A stretch of DNA of 64,000 nucleotides, taken from the NCBI RefSeq assembly GCF_003369835.1, contig NZ_QPMJ01000001.1, positions 434,001-498,000 of the forward strand, read 5' to 3'. The translations under genes and the position numbers were made by a program. Of the stretch, positions 23,931-32,605 are shown in pieces (positions within the stretch are counted from its first letter, which is position 1; every line of letters begins with the position of its first letter). The notes under the pieces are model-generated. The model did not search any database. It worked only from the letters and a program-made list of their open reading frames with translations, and had not been told where the DNA came from. This stretch comes from Halorussus rarus (GTDB lineage Archaea; Halobacteriota; Halobacteria; Halobacteriales; Haladaptataceae).

Positions 23931-23994
23931 AACTTGTCAGCTACGCCGGCGCGACTTCATCAGGCCTTTCTCCGTGCCCTTCCTGTGGTAACGT

Positions 23995-24141
23995 ATGAGT
24001 GACCTCGAAGACGCGGTTTCGGAGTTCCTGCGCGACGCGGACACGGTGTACAGCGAGTACGACAACGGCTACATGGACGCCGACGCGGCGCTGAGCCGGC
24101 TGGAGAACCACGTCGAGGAGCTACGAGAGCAGGTGGAGTAG
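23995..24141 (+). CDS. Small acidic helical protein, 48 aa
   Basis: The peptide starts MSDLEDAVSEFLRDADTVYS and ends in a Leu/Glu-rich helix (RLENHVEELREQVE). Its heptad-like pattern suggests a short coiled coil. It has an ATG start, haloarchaeal acidic composition and a clean stop. No family is recognised; related 45-60 aa acidic proteins are frequent in haloarchaea. It lies between two post-stop elements. Confidence 0.6.
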   Translation: MSDLEDAVSEFLRDADTVYSEYDNGYMDADAALSRLENHVEELREQVE

Positions 24142-24175
24142 CGACTCGGCCGTTTGCGGTTCGCACCAGTTGTTG

Positions 24176-24349
24176 TGCCGCGAGCGAACGAACGTGAGCG
24201 AGCGGACCAAGCGACGACCGGAGGGAGGAGTGCCGTGTCTGCCTGAACGGAGTGAGCGCAGGCTCGTCAGAGCGGAGCTCTGACGGTGTTTTTGGTCGAG
24301 CTTTTGCAAGGGCGGCGCGTTCAGGCGCCGCCCGCTGGAAAAGGTCGTC
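24176..24349 (-). repeat. Post-stop structured element, copy D (after the reductase gene)
   Basis: On the minus strand, CCTTTTCC (24344-24337) follows the reductase stop. A 9-bp stem, GGGCGGCGC with GCGCCGCCC (24310-24318 and 24325-24333), comes next, then GCAAAAG (24307-24301), a CCAAAAACACC block, and the hairpin CGTCAGAG-N5-CTCTGACG (24265-24285). It ends with a CTCGCTCAC/GTTCGCTCGCGG block. On the plus strand the last hairpin is followed by a T-run, so it may also stop transcription of the 48-aa gene. Confidence 0.75.
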
Positions 24350-25720
24350 TCAGTACTTCGGCTCGGCGCCGGTCGTCGCGTAGATGTCGTCCATGATCTC
24401 GTCGCGCTTGCGCTGCCAGGGTTCGAGCCCCTGCGGGCGGCTCGGGTAGCGCTCGTAGTGGTCGATGAGGTCGTCGGCGAGGTTCTTGGCCTGATAGAGG
24501 TCGTAGATGAGCTCCCAGTGGCCGAACGACTTGACGGCGGTCTGTATCTTGAGCCACCAGCCGATGTTGGCCGACCCCGAGTAGAGCGCCTCGGCCAGCT
24601 TGTTCGCCGGGAGCGCGCCGAGCAGCCCCATCAGGTCGTCGACCTCCACCGCGGTCGAGAAGATGTTGTACACGTCGAGGCCGGCGTAGCGCGCGCCGAA
24701 GTGGTCCATCACGCGCTGGTTGTACTCCCAGAGGTTGGCCTCGCCGACGTCGCCGTCCTCGATGGCGTCCATGGCGGCCTCGGCGGCGTACTTGCCGGCG
24801 TAGGCCGCGCCCGCGATGCCGCCGCCCGTGGTCGGGTTGACGTGGCCCGCGGCGTCGCCGACCGCCACGAAGCCCGGCGCGGTCGCCGAGTCGTAGGGCC
24901 GGCGGGTCGGGAGCGCGGCGCCCAGCTTGTCGGTGACGGTCGCGCCGTCGAACTCGGCGCGGTTCCGGAGGTCGCGCTTCAGGTCGTCGACCAGGTGCAT
25001 CGGCTCCTCGTTCATCTGGAAGCCCAGCCCGGCGTTGATCTCGGTGTCGGTCCGGGGGAAGTACCAGAGGTAGCCCGCCGCGCGCGAGGTGGGCTTGAAC
25101 ACGAGCGCGTCGTCCCACGGCACCGGCTCCTCGACCTCGACGATCTCGCGGTAGGCCGAGCAGAACTGCGAGTAGGTGACGTTGGTGTCGAAGGTGGCGT
25201 CGGCGAGGTCGGCCTTGTCCTGGAGGATGGAGAGCGACCCCGCGGCGTCGACGACGACGTCTGCGTCGTAGCGCTGGATGTCGCCGTTGCGTTTGCCCCG
25301 CACGCCGGTGACCCGGCCGTCCTCGCGCTGGGTCACGTCCTTGACCACGGTGTCGTAGTGGAACTCGACGCCGGCGTTCTCTGCGCCCTCGATGATGCGC
25401 CGGCCGTACTCCCAGCGGTCGATGACCGCGAGTTCGCCCGGCACGGGAATCTCGAGCACCGTGTCCTCCTGGGGGATCTCGAACCGGCCGTGGTCGACGC
25501 CGGTGTTGGTGAACGACGGCTCCAGCTGGGACTTCGGGATGGCCTCGGGGAAGGCGTCCGCGCCCTTCAGGGCGTCGCCACAGGCGATGTGGCCCGCTTC
25601 CTCCTCGTCCTTGCGCTCCACTACGACGACATCGTACCCTTCACGCGCGGCGGTGGCGGCGGCGTAACAGCCCGCCGTCCCCGCCCCGACGACGACGATG
25701 TCGCGCTCGTGCGTAGCCAT
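24350..25720 (-). CDS. Geranylgeranyl reductase-family FAD protein, 456 aa
   Basis: This family saturates double bonds of isoprenoid chains (archaeal lipids or menaquinone). The FAD-binding Rossmann motif VVVGAGTAGCYAAATAAREGYDVVVVERK is at residues 8-36, and the second FAD motif FVAVGDAAGHVNPTTGGGIAGA is near 300. The region between holds the substrate domain with YLWYFPRTDTEINAG. Length is slightly above the typical 400, from a helical C-terminus (about 400-456). A 2Fe-2S ferredoxin gene is divergent 120 nt away, a plausible electron donor. Confidence 0.9.
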   Translation of the reverse strand: MATHERDIVVVGAGTAGCYAAATAAREGYDVVVVERKDEEEAGHIACGDALKGADAFPEAIPKSQLEPSFTNTGVDHGRFEIPQEDTVLEIPVPGELAVIDRWEYGRRIIEGAENAGVEFHYDTVVKDVTQREDGRVTGVRGKRNGDIQRYDADVVVDAAGSLSILQDKADLADATFDTNVTYSQFCSAYREIVEVEEPVPWDDALVFKPTSRAAGYLWYFPRTDTEINAGLGFQMNEEPMHLVDDLKRDLRNRAEFDGATVTDKLGAALPTRRPYDSATAPGFVAVGDAAGHVNPTTGGGIAGAAYAGKYAAEAAMDAIEDGDVGEANLWEYNQRVMDHFGARYAGLDVYNIFSTAVEVDDLMGLLGALPANKLAEALYSGSANIGWWLKIQTAVKSFGHWELIYDLYQAKNLADDLIDHYERYPSRPQGLEPWQRKRDEIMDDIYATTGAEPKY

Positions 25721-25840
25721 ACCTTCGGCTACGAGACGGAGGGGGCAAAACTCTTTATACGCGAACCGGGATTCCGTCCCCGATACGCCGACGGAGACGG
25801 CGATAAAGAGTTTAGTGTCGGAGTTTCGTAGCCCCGAGGT

Positions 25841-26176
25841 ATGACCGAGTACACCGTCGAGTTCGTCGGCACGGGCGAGACCATCGAGGTCTCGGACACG
25901 GAGACCATCCTGAGCAGGTGCATCGAGGAGGGCGTCGCCCAGGAGTACTCCTGCCGCGTGGGGATGTGCCTGGCCTGCTCGGCCGAGATCGTCGAGGGCG
26001 AGGTCACCCAGCCGGCGGCCCGCGGCCTCACCGACGAGGAGGCCGACGACTACGCGCTGACCTGCATGGCCCGCCCGCAGACCGACCTCGTGCTCGACCG
26101 CGGGGAGTACCCGCCGAGCATCGAGGACGACGCCGAGGCCGTGACCGAGAACGAGCCCGCGGCGGCCGACGACTGA
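25841..26176 (+). CDS. 2Fe-2S ferredoxin, 111 aa
   Basis: A plant-type [2Fe-2S] ferredoxin. Three cluster ligands are in SCRVGMCLAC (C-x4-C-x2-C) and the fourth is in LTCMARP, with the usual long spacing. There is no halophile-type N-terminal insertion, but an acidic tail (about 90-111) is present. Divergent placement from the geranylgeranyl-type reductase suggests it feeds electrons to that enzyme, which is an inference. Confidence 0.92.
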   Translation: MTEYTVEFVGTGETIEVSDTETILSRCIEEGVAQEYSCRVGMCLACSAEIVEGEVTQPAARGLTDEEADDYALTCMARPQTDLVLDRGEYPPSIEDDAEAVTENEPAAADD

Positions 26177-26199
26177 GGCGGGTCTCGACCACCGGTCGC

Positions 26200-27087
26200 C
26201 TACTCCCGATTCCTCTCGAACCACTCCGCGGCGTAGTCGACCAGGTCGCGCTGGGAGACGAGTTTCGCGTCCGCCAGTCCGACCGACCCCGCCGTCACCG
26301 CCTCCGGGCGCTCGTCTTCGAAGTCCCGTCCCACCTCCGCGAAGTCGCTGCTGTCGTAGTCCAACTGCTCGTAGGTGACGGTCTCCCGGTCCCCGTCAGG
26401 GCCGACGACCGGCGCCTCGTGAGTCGATGCGGTCTGCTCGCGGTCGGCTCGGTGCTCGGCCAGGTGGAACGAGGTGTTGGTGTCGTAGCCGGTGCCGAGC
26501 ATGAGGACGCTCCCGTCGCGGTCGTACACCCGGGCCAGCGGCGACCCCTCGCCGAGCCCGTGGTCGTAGGCGTGGTCCGCCACGACGAACTCGGCGTCGG
26601 CGCCCCGCGCCGCGAACGAGTAGGTCGGGTGGCGGCTCCGGATCGCGCCGGGGTACGACCGGAAGCACTCCGGAATCGCGCCCATCCCGCGGGTCGGCGT
26701 GACCGCCGGGCGGTACGGCGGGCGCTCGGCCCTGATGCGACCGACCCAGTCGTCGGGCACCGGCGGGTTCCGCCACCCCGTGGGGTCGCTGTACTGCGTG
26801 GAGTGGGTCGGCATCGCGAGGGTCCCGTCGGGTCCGACCACCTCCAGCAGCGCGTCGACGACCGCCGACGGCCCGACCGCGACCCACCCGAGCGCAGACA
26901 GCGACGAGTGGACCAGCAGGGTGTCGCCGGCCTCGACGCCCAGCTCCCGGAGGTCGGCGGCGATGCGCCCGACCGTCAGCGGGTCGTCCATGCGTTCGAT
27001 CGCGTCGGCCTCGCTCGTCACCTCGGCCCCGTCCCCGTCTCTCCGCTCGTCGCCCCCGTCTTCGGTCGGGTCGTCCTCGCCGCTCAT
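26200..27087 (-). CDS. AAC(3)-family N-acetyltransferase, 295 aa
   Basis: The family includes aminoglycoside 3-N-acetyltransferases and many chromosomal relatives of unknown substrate that use acetyl-CoA. Diagnostic parts are GDTLLVHSSLSALGWV, GTLAMPTHSTQYSDPTGW, TPTRGMGAIPECFRS and RSRHPTYSFAARG. The first 40 residues are an acidic extension. The ATG at 27087 overlaps the flavin reductase stop by 4 nt. Resistance to a drug should not be assumed in an archaeon. Confidence 0.88.
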   Translation of the reverse strand: MSGEDDPTEDGGDERRDGDGAEVTSEADAIERMDDPLTVGRIAADLRELGVEAGDTLLVHSSLSALGWVAVGPSAVVDALLEVVGPDGTLAMPTHSTQYSDPTGWRNPPVPDDWVGRIRAERPPYRPAVTPTRGMGAIPECFRSYPGAIRSRHPTYSFAARGADAEFVVADHAYDHGLGEGSPLARVYDRDGSVLMLGTGYDTNTSFHLAEHRADREQTASTHEAPVVGPDGDRETVTYEQLDYDSSDFAEVGRDFEDERPEAVTAGSVGLADAKLVSQRDLVDYAAEWFERNRE

Positions 27088-27677
27088 GGCAGTCGCTCCA
27101 TCGAGAACCGGTCCCGGGTCGTCGCGTAGCGGCTCCCCGACAGCCGCCCCACGGCGTCGAGCTTCTCGACGTCGAGCTTCCCGTCGGTCGTCACCTCGTC
27201 GTGGAGATGTGCCCATTCGACCTCGCCGAGAACCATCGTCGACCCGCCGAGGTCGACCAGCTCGCGGAGCGAGCACTCGAAGGCGACGGGCGATTCGGCA
27301 ACCCGGGGCGGGGCGACCGCCCGCGACTCCGCGCGCGTGACGTCGGCGCGGTCGAACTCGCTCTCGCCCGGCGGGAGGGTCGCGGCGGACTCGTTCATCG
27401 CCTCGGCGACCGGTTCCGTGACGACGTTGACGACGAACTCCTCGGTCCGGCGGACGTTCCGCGGGGTGTCCTTCAGCCCCTCGGGCGACCCGTCGTCGTC
27501 CACGGGCGCGAACATCAGTATCGGCGGGTCGACCGCGGCGACGTTGAAGAAGCTGTAGGGCGCGAGGTTGTCCGCTCCCTCGGGGTCGGTCGTGCTGACC
27601 CACGCGACGGGCCGGGGCACGACCCCGCCCGCGAGGGTCCGGTACATCGACGACACCTCGTCGGGGTCGAGTTCCAT
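27084..27677 (-). CDS. Flavin reductase-like (FMN-binding split barrel) protein, 197 aa
   Basis: The split-barrel flavin-binding fold shows in MYRTLAGGVVPRPVAWVSTTDPEGADNLAPYSFFNVAAVDPPIL and NVRRTEEFVVNVVTE. Members reduce FMN/FAD or bind flavin for a partner. The ATG at 27677 (MELDPDEV) is the conserved start. It is translationally coupled to the downstream acetyltransferase. Confidence 0.9.
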   Translation of the reverse strand: MELDPDEVSSMYRTLAGGVVPRPVAWVSTTDPEGADNLAPYSFFNVAAVDPPILMFAPVDDDGSPEGLKDTPRNVRRTEEFVVNVVTEPVAEAMNESAATLPPGESEFDRADVTRAESRAVAPPRVAESPVAFECSLRELVDLGGSTMVLGEVEWAHLHDEVTTDGKLDVEKLDAVGRLSGSRYATTRDRFSMERLP

Positions 27678-27810
27678 GTCGGGGCAAGGAGGCGGCGCGC
27701 CGAAGAGTTTGCGCTTCCGGCGAGCGAGAGTCCGTTCCGACGAACGAAGCGCGCGGCGGATTCGACGGAGGGCCACCAGGTCGAAGGCCATCTGGAACCT
27801 CGATCCGGAC

Positions 27811-28032
27811 ATGGTAGACGAAGAGACCGCCGAGGGCGAGACCGACCGGCGCGACGAGATGGAGGCCGAGCGCGAGAAGGAGGTCGAGGAGGAGATGGAG
27901 CGGGTCGACGAGGAGATGGACTCCGAACAGACCGACCAGTCCGACGCCGCGGCCCTGCCCGACGACGAGGAGGGCGACCGCGACCGCGTGCATGGCGAGC
28001 ACGTCGGGGCGAACGAGGAGAACGACGGATAG
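27811..28032 (+). CDS. Highly acidic small protein, 73 aa
   Basis: About half of the residues are Asp or Glu. The N-terminal 40 residues could form one long charged helix (DEMEAEREKEVEEEMERVDEEMD). No domain is recognised. The ATG at 27811 gives a clean frame divergent from the flavin reductase. Its composition is extreme even for a haloarchaeal protein. Confidence 0.6.
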   Translation: MVDEETAEGETDRRDEMEAEREKEVEEEMERVDEEMDSEQTDQSDAAALPDDEEGDRDRVHGEHVGANEENDG

Positions 28033-28081
28033 CGGCCCGCGGTCGACCGCCGCTCCGTGCGCCGCCGACAGCCCTTTTCGC

Positions 28082-29275
28082 TCAGTCGTCCGCGGCCACC
28101 GCGCAGTTGTTCGGCCCGAGCTCCATCTCGAAGGCCGTCTCGTCGTCCGGCGACTCCTTGCCGAGGTTCGCCGGCACGATGTCCTCGAAGTTCGCGGGCC
28201 GGGGCGGTAGCGAGTCGAGCACCCGGTCGACGAACGCCGCCCTCTCGTCGGGAATGCGCAGTCGCTCGCGGATAGCGCCGATTCTGGCCGCGTAGGCGCC
28301 GCCCTCGTCGGGGTTCGGCGCGGCCTCGGGCGTCCGGTGGCCGGGCGCGACCAGCGTGTCGTCGGGGAGCGCGAGCAGGCGGTCCCGGAGGGTGTCGTAG
28401 AGCGTGCCGGCGAGGTCGCGCGCGCCCTCCGCTCCGCGTTCCAGGTCGGGCCGGCCGAAGCTATCCACGAACAGCGCGTCGCCCGAGAACAGCAGGTCGC
28501 CGAGCCGGAGCGCGGTCAGCTCGGTGGTGTGGCCCGGCGCGTGGAGCGCGGTCAGGGCGACGTCGCCAACCCGGAGTTCGTCGCCGTCGTCGAGCAGTTT
28601 GGCGTCGAAGGCGAGGCCGCGGTCGGTCGCGCCCGCGGGCAGGACGGCTCGGGCACCTGTCTCCTCGGCGAGTCGCCGGACGCCCGAGAGGTGGTCGGCG
28701 TGGACGTGGGTGTCGACGGCGAACCGGAGGGTCGCACCCCGTTCCTCCGCGTCGGCGACGTAGCGGTCGGCGAAGGCCCGCAGGGGGTCGACGACCGCGG
28801 CCTCGTCGCCGGCGACGACCAGGTGCGAGAGACAGCCGGTCGCGGGCCGGTCGTACTGGACGGCCGTCGCGTCGCCGGGGACGGCCGCGGCCGGCAGTTC
28901 GGTCGCGACGTACACCCGCGCCCAGCCCCGCATCCCGCCGGCGAGGTTCCGCGCGTCGAAGCCCTCGTCCCGGAGGAACTCTGCGACCGTAGCGCTGGCC
29001 TCCCCGCGCGGGCAGACCGCGACGACCGGTTGGTCGGGGTCGAGGCCGAGGTCGTCGACGAACGCGGGCAGGTCGCCGCGTGCCTTCGCGGCCGTGAACT
29101 GCGCGTACGCCACCTGGGTCGCGTCGACGCCGTCGCCCGTGATGCGCCACGCCTCGTACTCGTCGCGGTTGCGCACGTCGAGCAGGTGGACGGCGTCGCC
29201 GCGCCGGATTCGCTCGTGGAGCTCCTTGGGCGATATCGACGGTGTGTCGTCGTTCTCTTCGGTCTCGCCGGTCAT
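28082..29275 (-). CDS. Rhodanese-metallo-beta-lactamase fusion (persulfide dioxygenase-like), 397 aa
   Basis: Residues 10-125 are a rhodanese domain with the persulfide-carrying Cys88 in VVAVCPRGEAS. Residues 135-350 are an ETHE1-like metallo-beta-lactamase domain with metal ligands H190, H192, D194 and H195 (THVHADHLSG), H249 (APGHTTEL) and D266 (FSGDALFVDSFGRPD). Such proteins oxidise glutathione- or protein-bound persulfide to sulfite. Here the rhodanese part comes first, the reverse of CstB-type fusions. A short C-terminal tail follows. It acts in sulfide or sulfur detoxification by inference. Confidence 0.9.
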   Translation of the reverse strand: MTGETEENDDTPSISPKELHERIRRGDAVHLLDVRNRDEYEAWRITGDGVDATQVAYAQFTAAKARGDLPAFVDDLGLDPDQPVVAVCPRGEASATVAEFLRDEGFDARNLAGGMRGWARVYVATELPAAAVPGDATAVQYDRPATGCLSHLVVAGDEAAVVDPLRAFADRYVADAEERGATLRFAVDTHVHADHLSGVRRLAEETGARAVLPAGATDRGLAFDAKLLDDGDELRVGDVALTALHAPGHTTELTALRLGDLLFSGDALFVDSFGRPDLERGAEGARDLAGTLYDTLRDRLLALPDDTLVAPGHRTPEAAPNPDEGGAYAARIGAIRERLRIPDERAAFVDRVLDSLPPRPANFEDIVPANLGKESPDDETAFEMELGPNNCAVAADD

Positions 29276-29394
29276 GTCCGGTCGTACGCGCCGGGGAGAG
29301 AAAACGGTGTGGCGAGCGGCGAGGCGGTCGGCGGTCCCTCACCCGGGGCGCGGCTCCGCAAACCTTCAAACGCGCTCGCGGCGTACCGACGGGC

Positions 29395-30027
29395 ATGGAC
29401 GCCGACGCCTTTCCGGACGAGGTAGAGACCGCGAAGGCGACCGAACTCGACCGCCTGGGCTCCCAGCAGGCGCTGGTGGCGCTGACCGACGCCGACCTCG
29501 ACGCCGAAGCGGTCCTCCGGGCCGCGGCGCAGAGCGAGCACACCGCCCGCGAGACGTTCCGGCAATGGGCCGACAGCGAGGCCGGTTCGGACGCCGCCGA
29601 CGCGTTCGCCGCGCTGGCCGACCAGGAGACCGACCACTACGAGCGCGTGGCCGCGGAACTCGGCGGCGAGTCCGCCCCCGACGACGCGGTCGACTCGGTC
29701 CACGAGCGCCTCCGCGAACTCGACGACACGGTCGAGCGCGCGGCGGGGCTGGTCGGCCGGTCGCTGGCGAGCGACCGTACTCAGCTGCAGGTCGTGAACT
29801 TCTTCGTGAACGAGGCCGACGAGCGCCGGGCCGACCTCTTCCGCGAGCTGCGCGAGGACACCCGGAAGGGCGTCTCGGCCGGCGCGGACCTGCTCGCGGC
29901 CCGCTGCGAGGACGACGAGGACTGGGAACGCGCTCAACATACCGCGGAGGAAGTCGTGCAGATCGCCTACGACGACTACGCCGAGACGCTGAAGGGGATG
30001 GGGCTGGACCCGAAGCCGATCTGCTAA
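29395..30027 (+). CDS. Ferritin-like (rubrerythrin-family) helical protein, 210 aa
   Basis: Two helix pairs carry the ferritin-like metal pattern: AAAQSEHTARETFRQWADSE and ALADQETDHYERVAAELGG (ExxH-type ligands), then QLQVVNFFVNEADERRADLF. No C-terminal rubredoxin CxxC domain is present, so it is the minimal form. A role in iron or peroxide handling is likely from the family but not proven. The ATG at 29395 is the first in frame after a short divergent region. Confidence 0.72.
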   Translation: MDADAFPDEVETAKATELDRLGSQQALVALTDADLDAEAVLRAAAQSEHTARETFRQWADSEAGSDAADAFAALADQETDHYERVAAELGGESAPDDAVDSVHERLRELDDTVERAAGLVGRSLASDRTQLQVVNFFVNEADERRADLFRELREDTRKGVSAGADLLAARCEDDEDWERAQHTAEEVVQIAYDDYAETLKGMGLDPKPIC

Positions 30028-30065
30028 TCAGTCGGTGTCGGAAGTTCATCGACGAACGTCGGCGC

Positions 30066-30178
30066 GTGCAGGCGCGACCTCCGTGCCGCGCCGAACCGCG
30101 CGAGGGACGACCGAGTGAGCGAAGCGAACGACGGAGGAGGCTGGGGAGGTGTGAGGCTCGCGCTCGGTGACGCGGACT
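30066..30178 (+). repeat. GC-rich dispersed repeat, copy R3
   Basis: It shares with 47044-47195 the blocks GCGCGACCTC, CGCGCGAGGGACGA and GG(T/C)TGGGGAGG-N-GTGAGGCT in the same order and spacing. It lacks the 3' GTGACGGCAGTAGCTAGCT part seen in the other two copies. Confidence 0.65.
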
Positions 30179-30190
30179 AATCGTCCGGGT

Positions 30191-30371
30191 GGGACTGAAA
30201 GGGGCCGGCCGCTCGCGACCGAAGGCCGTGGTCGCTTGCGCGACCTCTCTCCGACGCAGCTACGTCCGTCGGAGATGTCGCGTGGTTCGAAAGAGCGAAG
30301 CTCTTTCGTCATCCCGAAAATTCCCAATTTTCGGAGACAACGACCGTGAGCGGCCGCGGGCTTTCTGGGAC
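30191..30371. other. Multi-helix junction element (candidate structured RNA)
   Basis: A closing helix, GAAAG + CGGCCGCTC (30197-30214) with GAGCGGCCG + CTTTC (30348-30365), encloses four further helices. They are GCGACC/GGTCGC (30215-30235), CGCGAC + CTCCGACG with CGTCGGAG + GTCGCG (30239-30282), CGAAAGAGC-GAA-GCTCTTTCG (30288-30308) and CCGAAAATT-CCC-AATTTTCGG (30314-30334). The outer part shares the TGAAAGGGGCCGG core with 62031-62068. No credible coding frame explains it. Confidence 0.65.
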
Positions 30372-30484
30372 GTCTTTTCGACGTGGCCGGTAGTCGCGCC
30401 TCTGTCGCTTCCGAGGTTCACACCACGCCCGATTCCTAGCCGCTTCCCGCAAACCTAACCATCTGGGGCGCCTACGTTCACCCA

Positions 30485-31051
<567 letters not shown>

Positions 31052-31126
31052 TCTGGCAGTCGCGGCCGCGACGCTCCGGGCACGCGTCGCTTCCCGGAGA
31101 ATTACCGCGCCAGAACGCGCGACCCG

Positions 31127-31684
31127 TCAGTCCGTCCCCGTCTCGTCCCCGCCGGTTCCGTCCCCGCCGTCCCGGAGCAGGACCGGTTCGGGGTCGTAGG
31201 CGGTCCGGACCGCGATGCGTCCCGTTCCGGTGTCGAACTCGACGGTCCGGCCCCGCCCGCCGCCGACGTCCTCTCCCGCGACCGGTACGTCCAGACCGCC
31301 GAACGCTTCGCGGGCCGTCGCGACGTTATCGTCGCCGACCTCCCGCGGAAGCTCCCGGAGGTCGAGCAGGTCGCTCCCGCCGACGACGTACCCCTCCAGC
31401 CCGGCGTAGCTCGCGCCCGCCGACACCGCCTCCCGGAGCAGTCGCTCGACCGCGGCGTCGACGTACTTGCCGTCGGCGGTGCCGCCGCCCTCCGACTGTC
31501 GGGGGAGCATCGCGTGGGCGAGCCCGCCGACCCCGTGCTCGGGGTCGTACACCGCCAGTCCCACGCAGGCTCCGAGGCCGTAGGCGACCAGCGTCGCGCC
31601 GTCGGCGACCACCTCGTACTCCGAGACGCCGACGAGGCGGCGCTCGCGATCGGGTTCCGAGAGGTCGGTCTCGTAGGTCTCCAT
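31127..31684 (-). CDS. cheD: Chemoreceptor glutamine deamidase CheD, 185 aa
   Basis: CheD deamidates Gln residues of chemoreceptors and binds CheC. The papain-like catalytic Cys40 is in GLGACVGLAVYDP and His57 in GGLAHAMLP. The ATG at 31684 is preferred to the GTG one codon before it. It is the last gene of the leftward chemotaxis cluster, 63 nt after cheC. The acidic Gly-rich C-terminus is a haloarchaeal addition. Confidence 0.93.
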   Translation of the reverse strand: METYETDLSEPDRERRLVGVSEYEVVADGATLVAYGLGACVGLAVYDPEHGVGGLAHAMLPRQSEGGGTADGKYVDAAVERLLREAVSAGASYAGLEGYVVGGSDLLDLRELPREVGDDNVATAREAFGGLDVPVAGEDVGGGRGRTVEFDTGTGRIAVRTAYDPEPVLLRDGGDGTGGDETGTD

Positions 31685-31747
31685 CACGCGGTCACCTCCG
31701 TCGTCACGAGTCGACGACCCCCGTCGTCGCCGGTCGGTGTGGCCCAG

Positions 31748-32605
31748 TCACGGATCGATGACCTCCAGGCCGACCGCCGAGAGCTTGGTCACGAACTCCC
31801 GCCGGCCGGGGAACACGTAGATGGTCGCGTTCACGTCGTACTCGGGAATGTGCAGCCGCGACCGGATGAACAGCCCGACGCCGTACTGCTTGAGGATGCG
31901 CGCGACCAGGGTCCGCTCGGGGTCCTGGACCGCGACCGGCGACCCGGTGTCGATGGTAGTGTCGAACAGCGTCGCCCACTCGTCGACGAACCCGTTGGCC
32001 ATCATGTTGCAGAGCTCGGTCAGCGCGTCCCGTCCCATCTCGGTCGAGACCGACGAGAGGTCCTCGACCGCCCGCCGGAGCATCAGCGCGGCCGCCTTGT
32101 TCGCGCTCGCCATCGGGAACACGACCAGCACGTTCCCGACGAGGGGCTCGCTCAGCAGGACCCGCGCTCCCGCGCGGTCGGCCGCGACGAACTGGCCGCC
32201 GACCGTCCGCTGCTCGGCGTAGCCGACCTTGACCTGCTCGGTGGTCGCGGTCAGGTCGTCGTCGAGCACGTCGTTGAGCCGGTCCTCGACCCCGGTGACG
32301 CCCCGGTCGCCCAGCCAGTTCAGCACCGCAAGCGTCTTCAGCGGAATCGCCTGCTCGGCGTCTGAGACAGAACCCCTGTCGGGCTCGCCGTCGCGCGCAT
32401 CGCGGTCCGTTCCGCCCGCGTCGGGGGTCTGGCGTTCGTCGCCCCGAGCCCGCTCGTCGTCGGCGCGGGTCCGCTCGTCGTCCTCGCCGCCCGATGTCGC
32501 GCCGGCCTCAGCGTCACCCGACTCGGCGCCGCCCGATTCGGTGCCGCCGCCCGACCCGGCGCCGCCCTCGCGGGTCCGCCCGGTCGCGTCGCGGCCGGGC
32601 GTCAT
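31748..32605 (-). CDS. cheC: CheC-family phosphatase with long acidic N-terminus, 285 aa
   Basis: CheC dephosphorylates CheY-P and regulates CheD. The CheC core starts near residue 85 (AIPLKTLAVLNWLGDRGVTG). It contains one active-site helix with the E-x-x-N motif (DALTELCNMMANGFVDEW) followed by the conserved Pro (GSPVAV). Residues 1-80 are low-complexity Gly, Asp, Glu and Arg. The ATG overlaps the cheW stop (ATGA). This is the single-domain partner to the double-domain protein at 35906-37240. Confidence 0.88.
   Translation of the reverse strand: MTPGRDATGRTREGGAGSGGGTESGGAESGDAEAGATSGGEDDERTRADDERARGDERQTPDAGGTDRDARDGEPDRGSVSDAEQAIPLKTLAVLNWLGDRGVTGVEDRLNDVLDDDLTATTEQVKVGYAEQRTVGGQFVAADRAGARVLLSEPLVGNVLVVFPMASANKAAALMLRRAVEDLSSVSTEMGRDALTELCNMMANGFVDEWATLFDTTIDTGSPVAVQDPERTLVARILKQYGVGLFIRSRLHIPEYDVNATIYVFPGRREFVTKLSAVGLEVIDP

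Noticed and set aside
26200-27087. Calling the AAC(3)-family gene an aminoglycoside resistance gene
   Set aside because: Chromosomal family members are widespread with unknown substrates, and haloarchaea are not a natural target of these drugs.
30189-30458. 89-aa frame starting MGLKGAGRSRPKAV in the gap before msrA
   Set aside because: It runs through the hairpins of the junction element and has no family or haloarchaeal acidic composition; the structure explains the DNA better.
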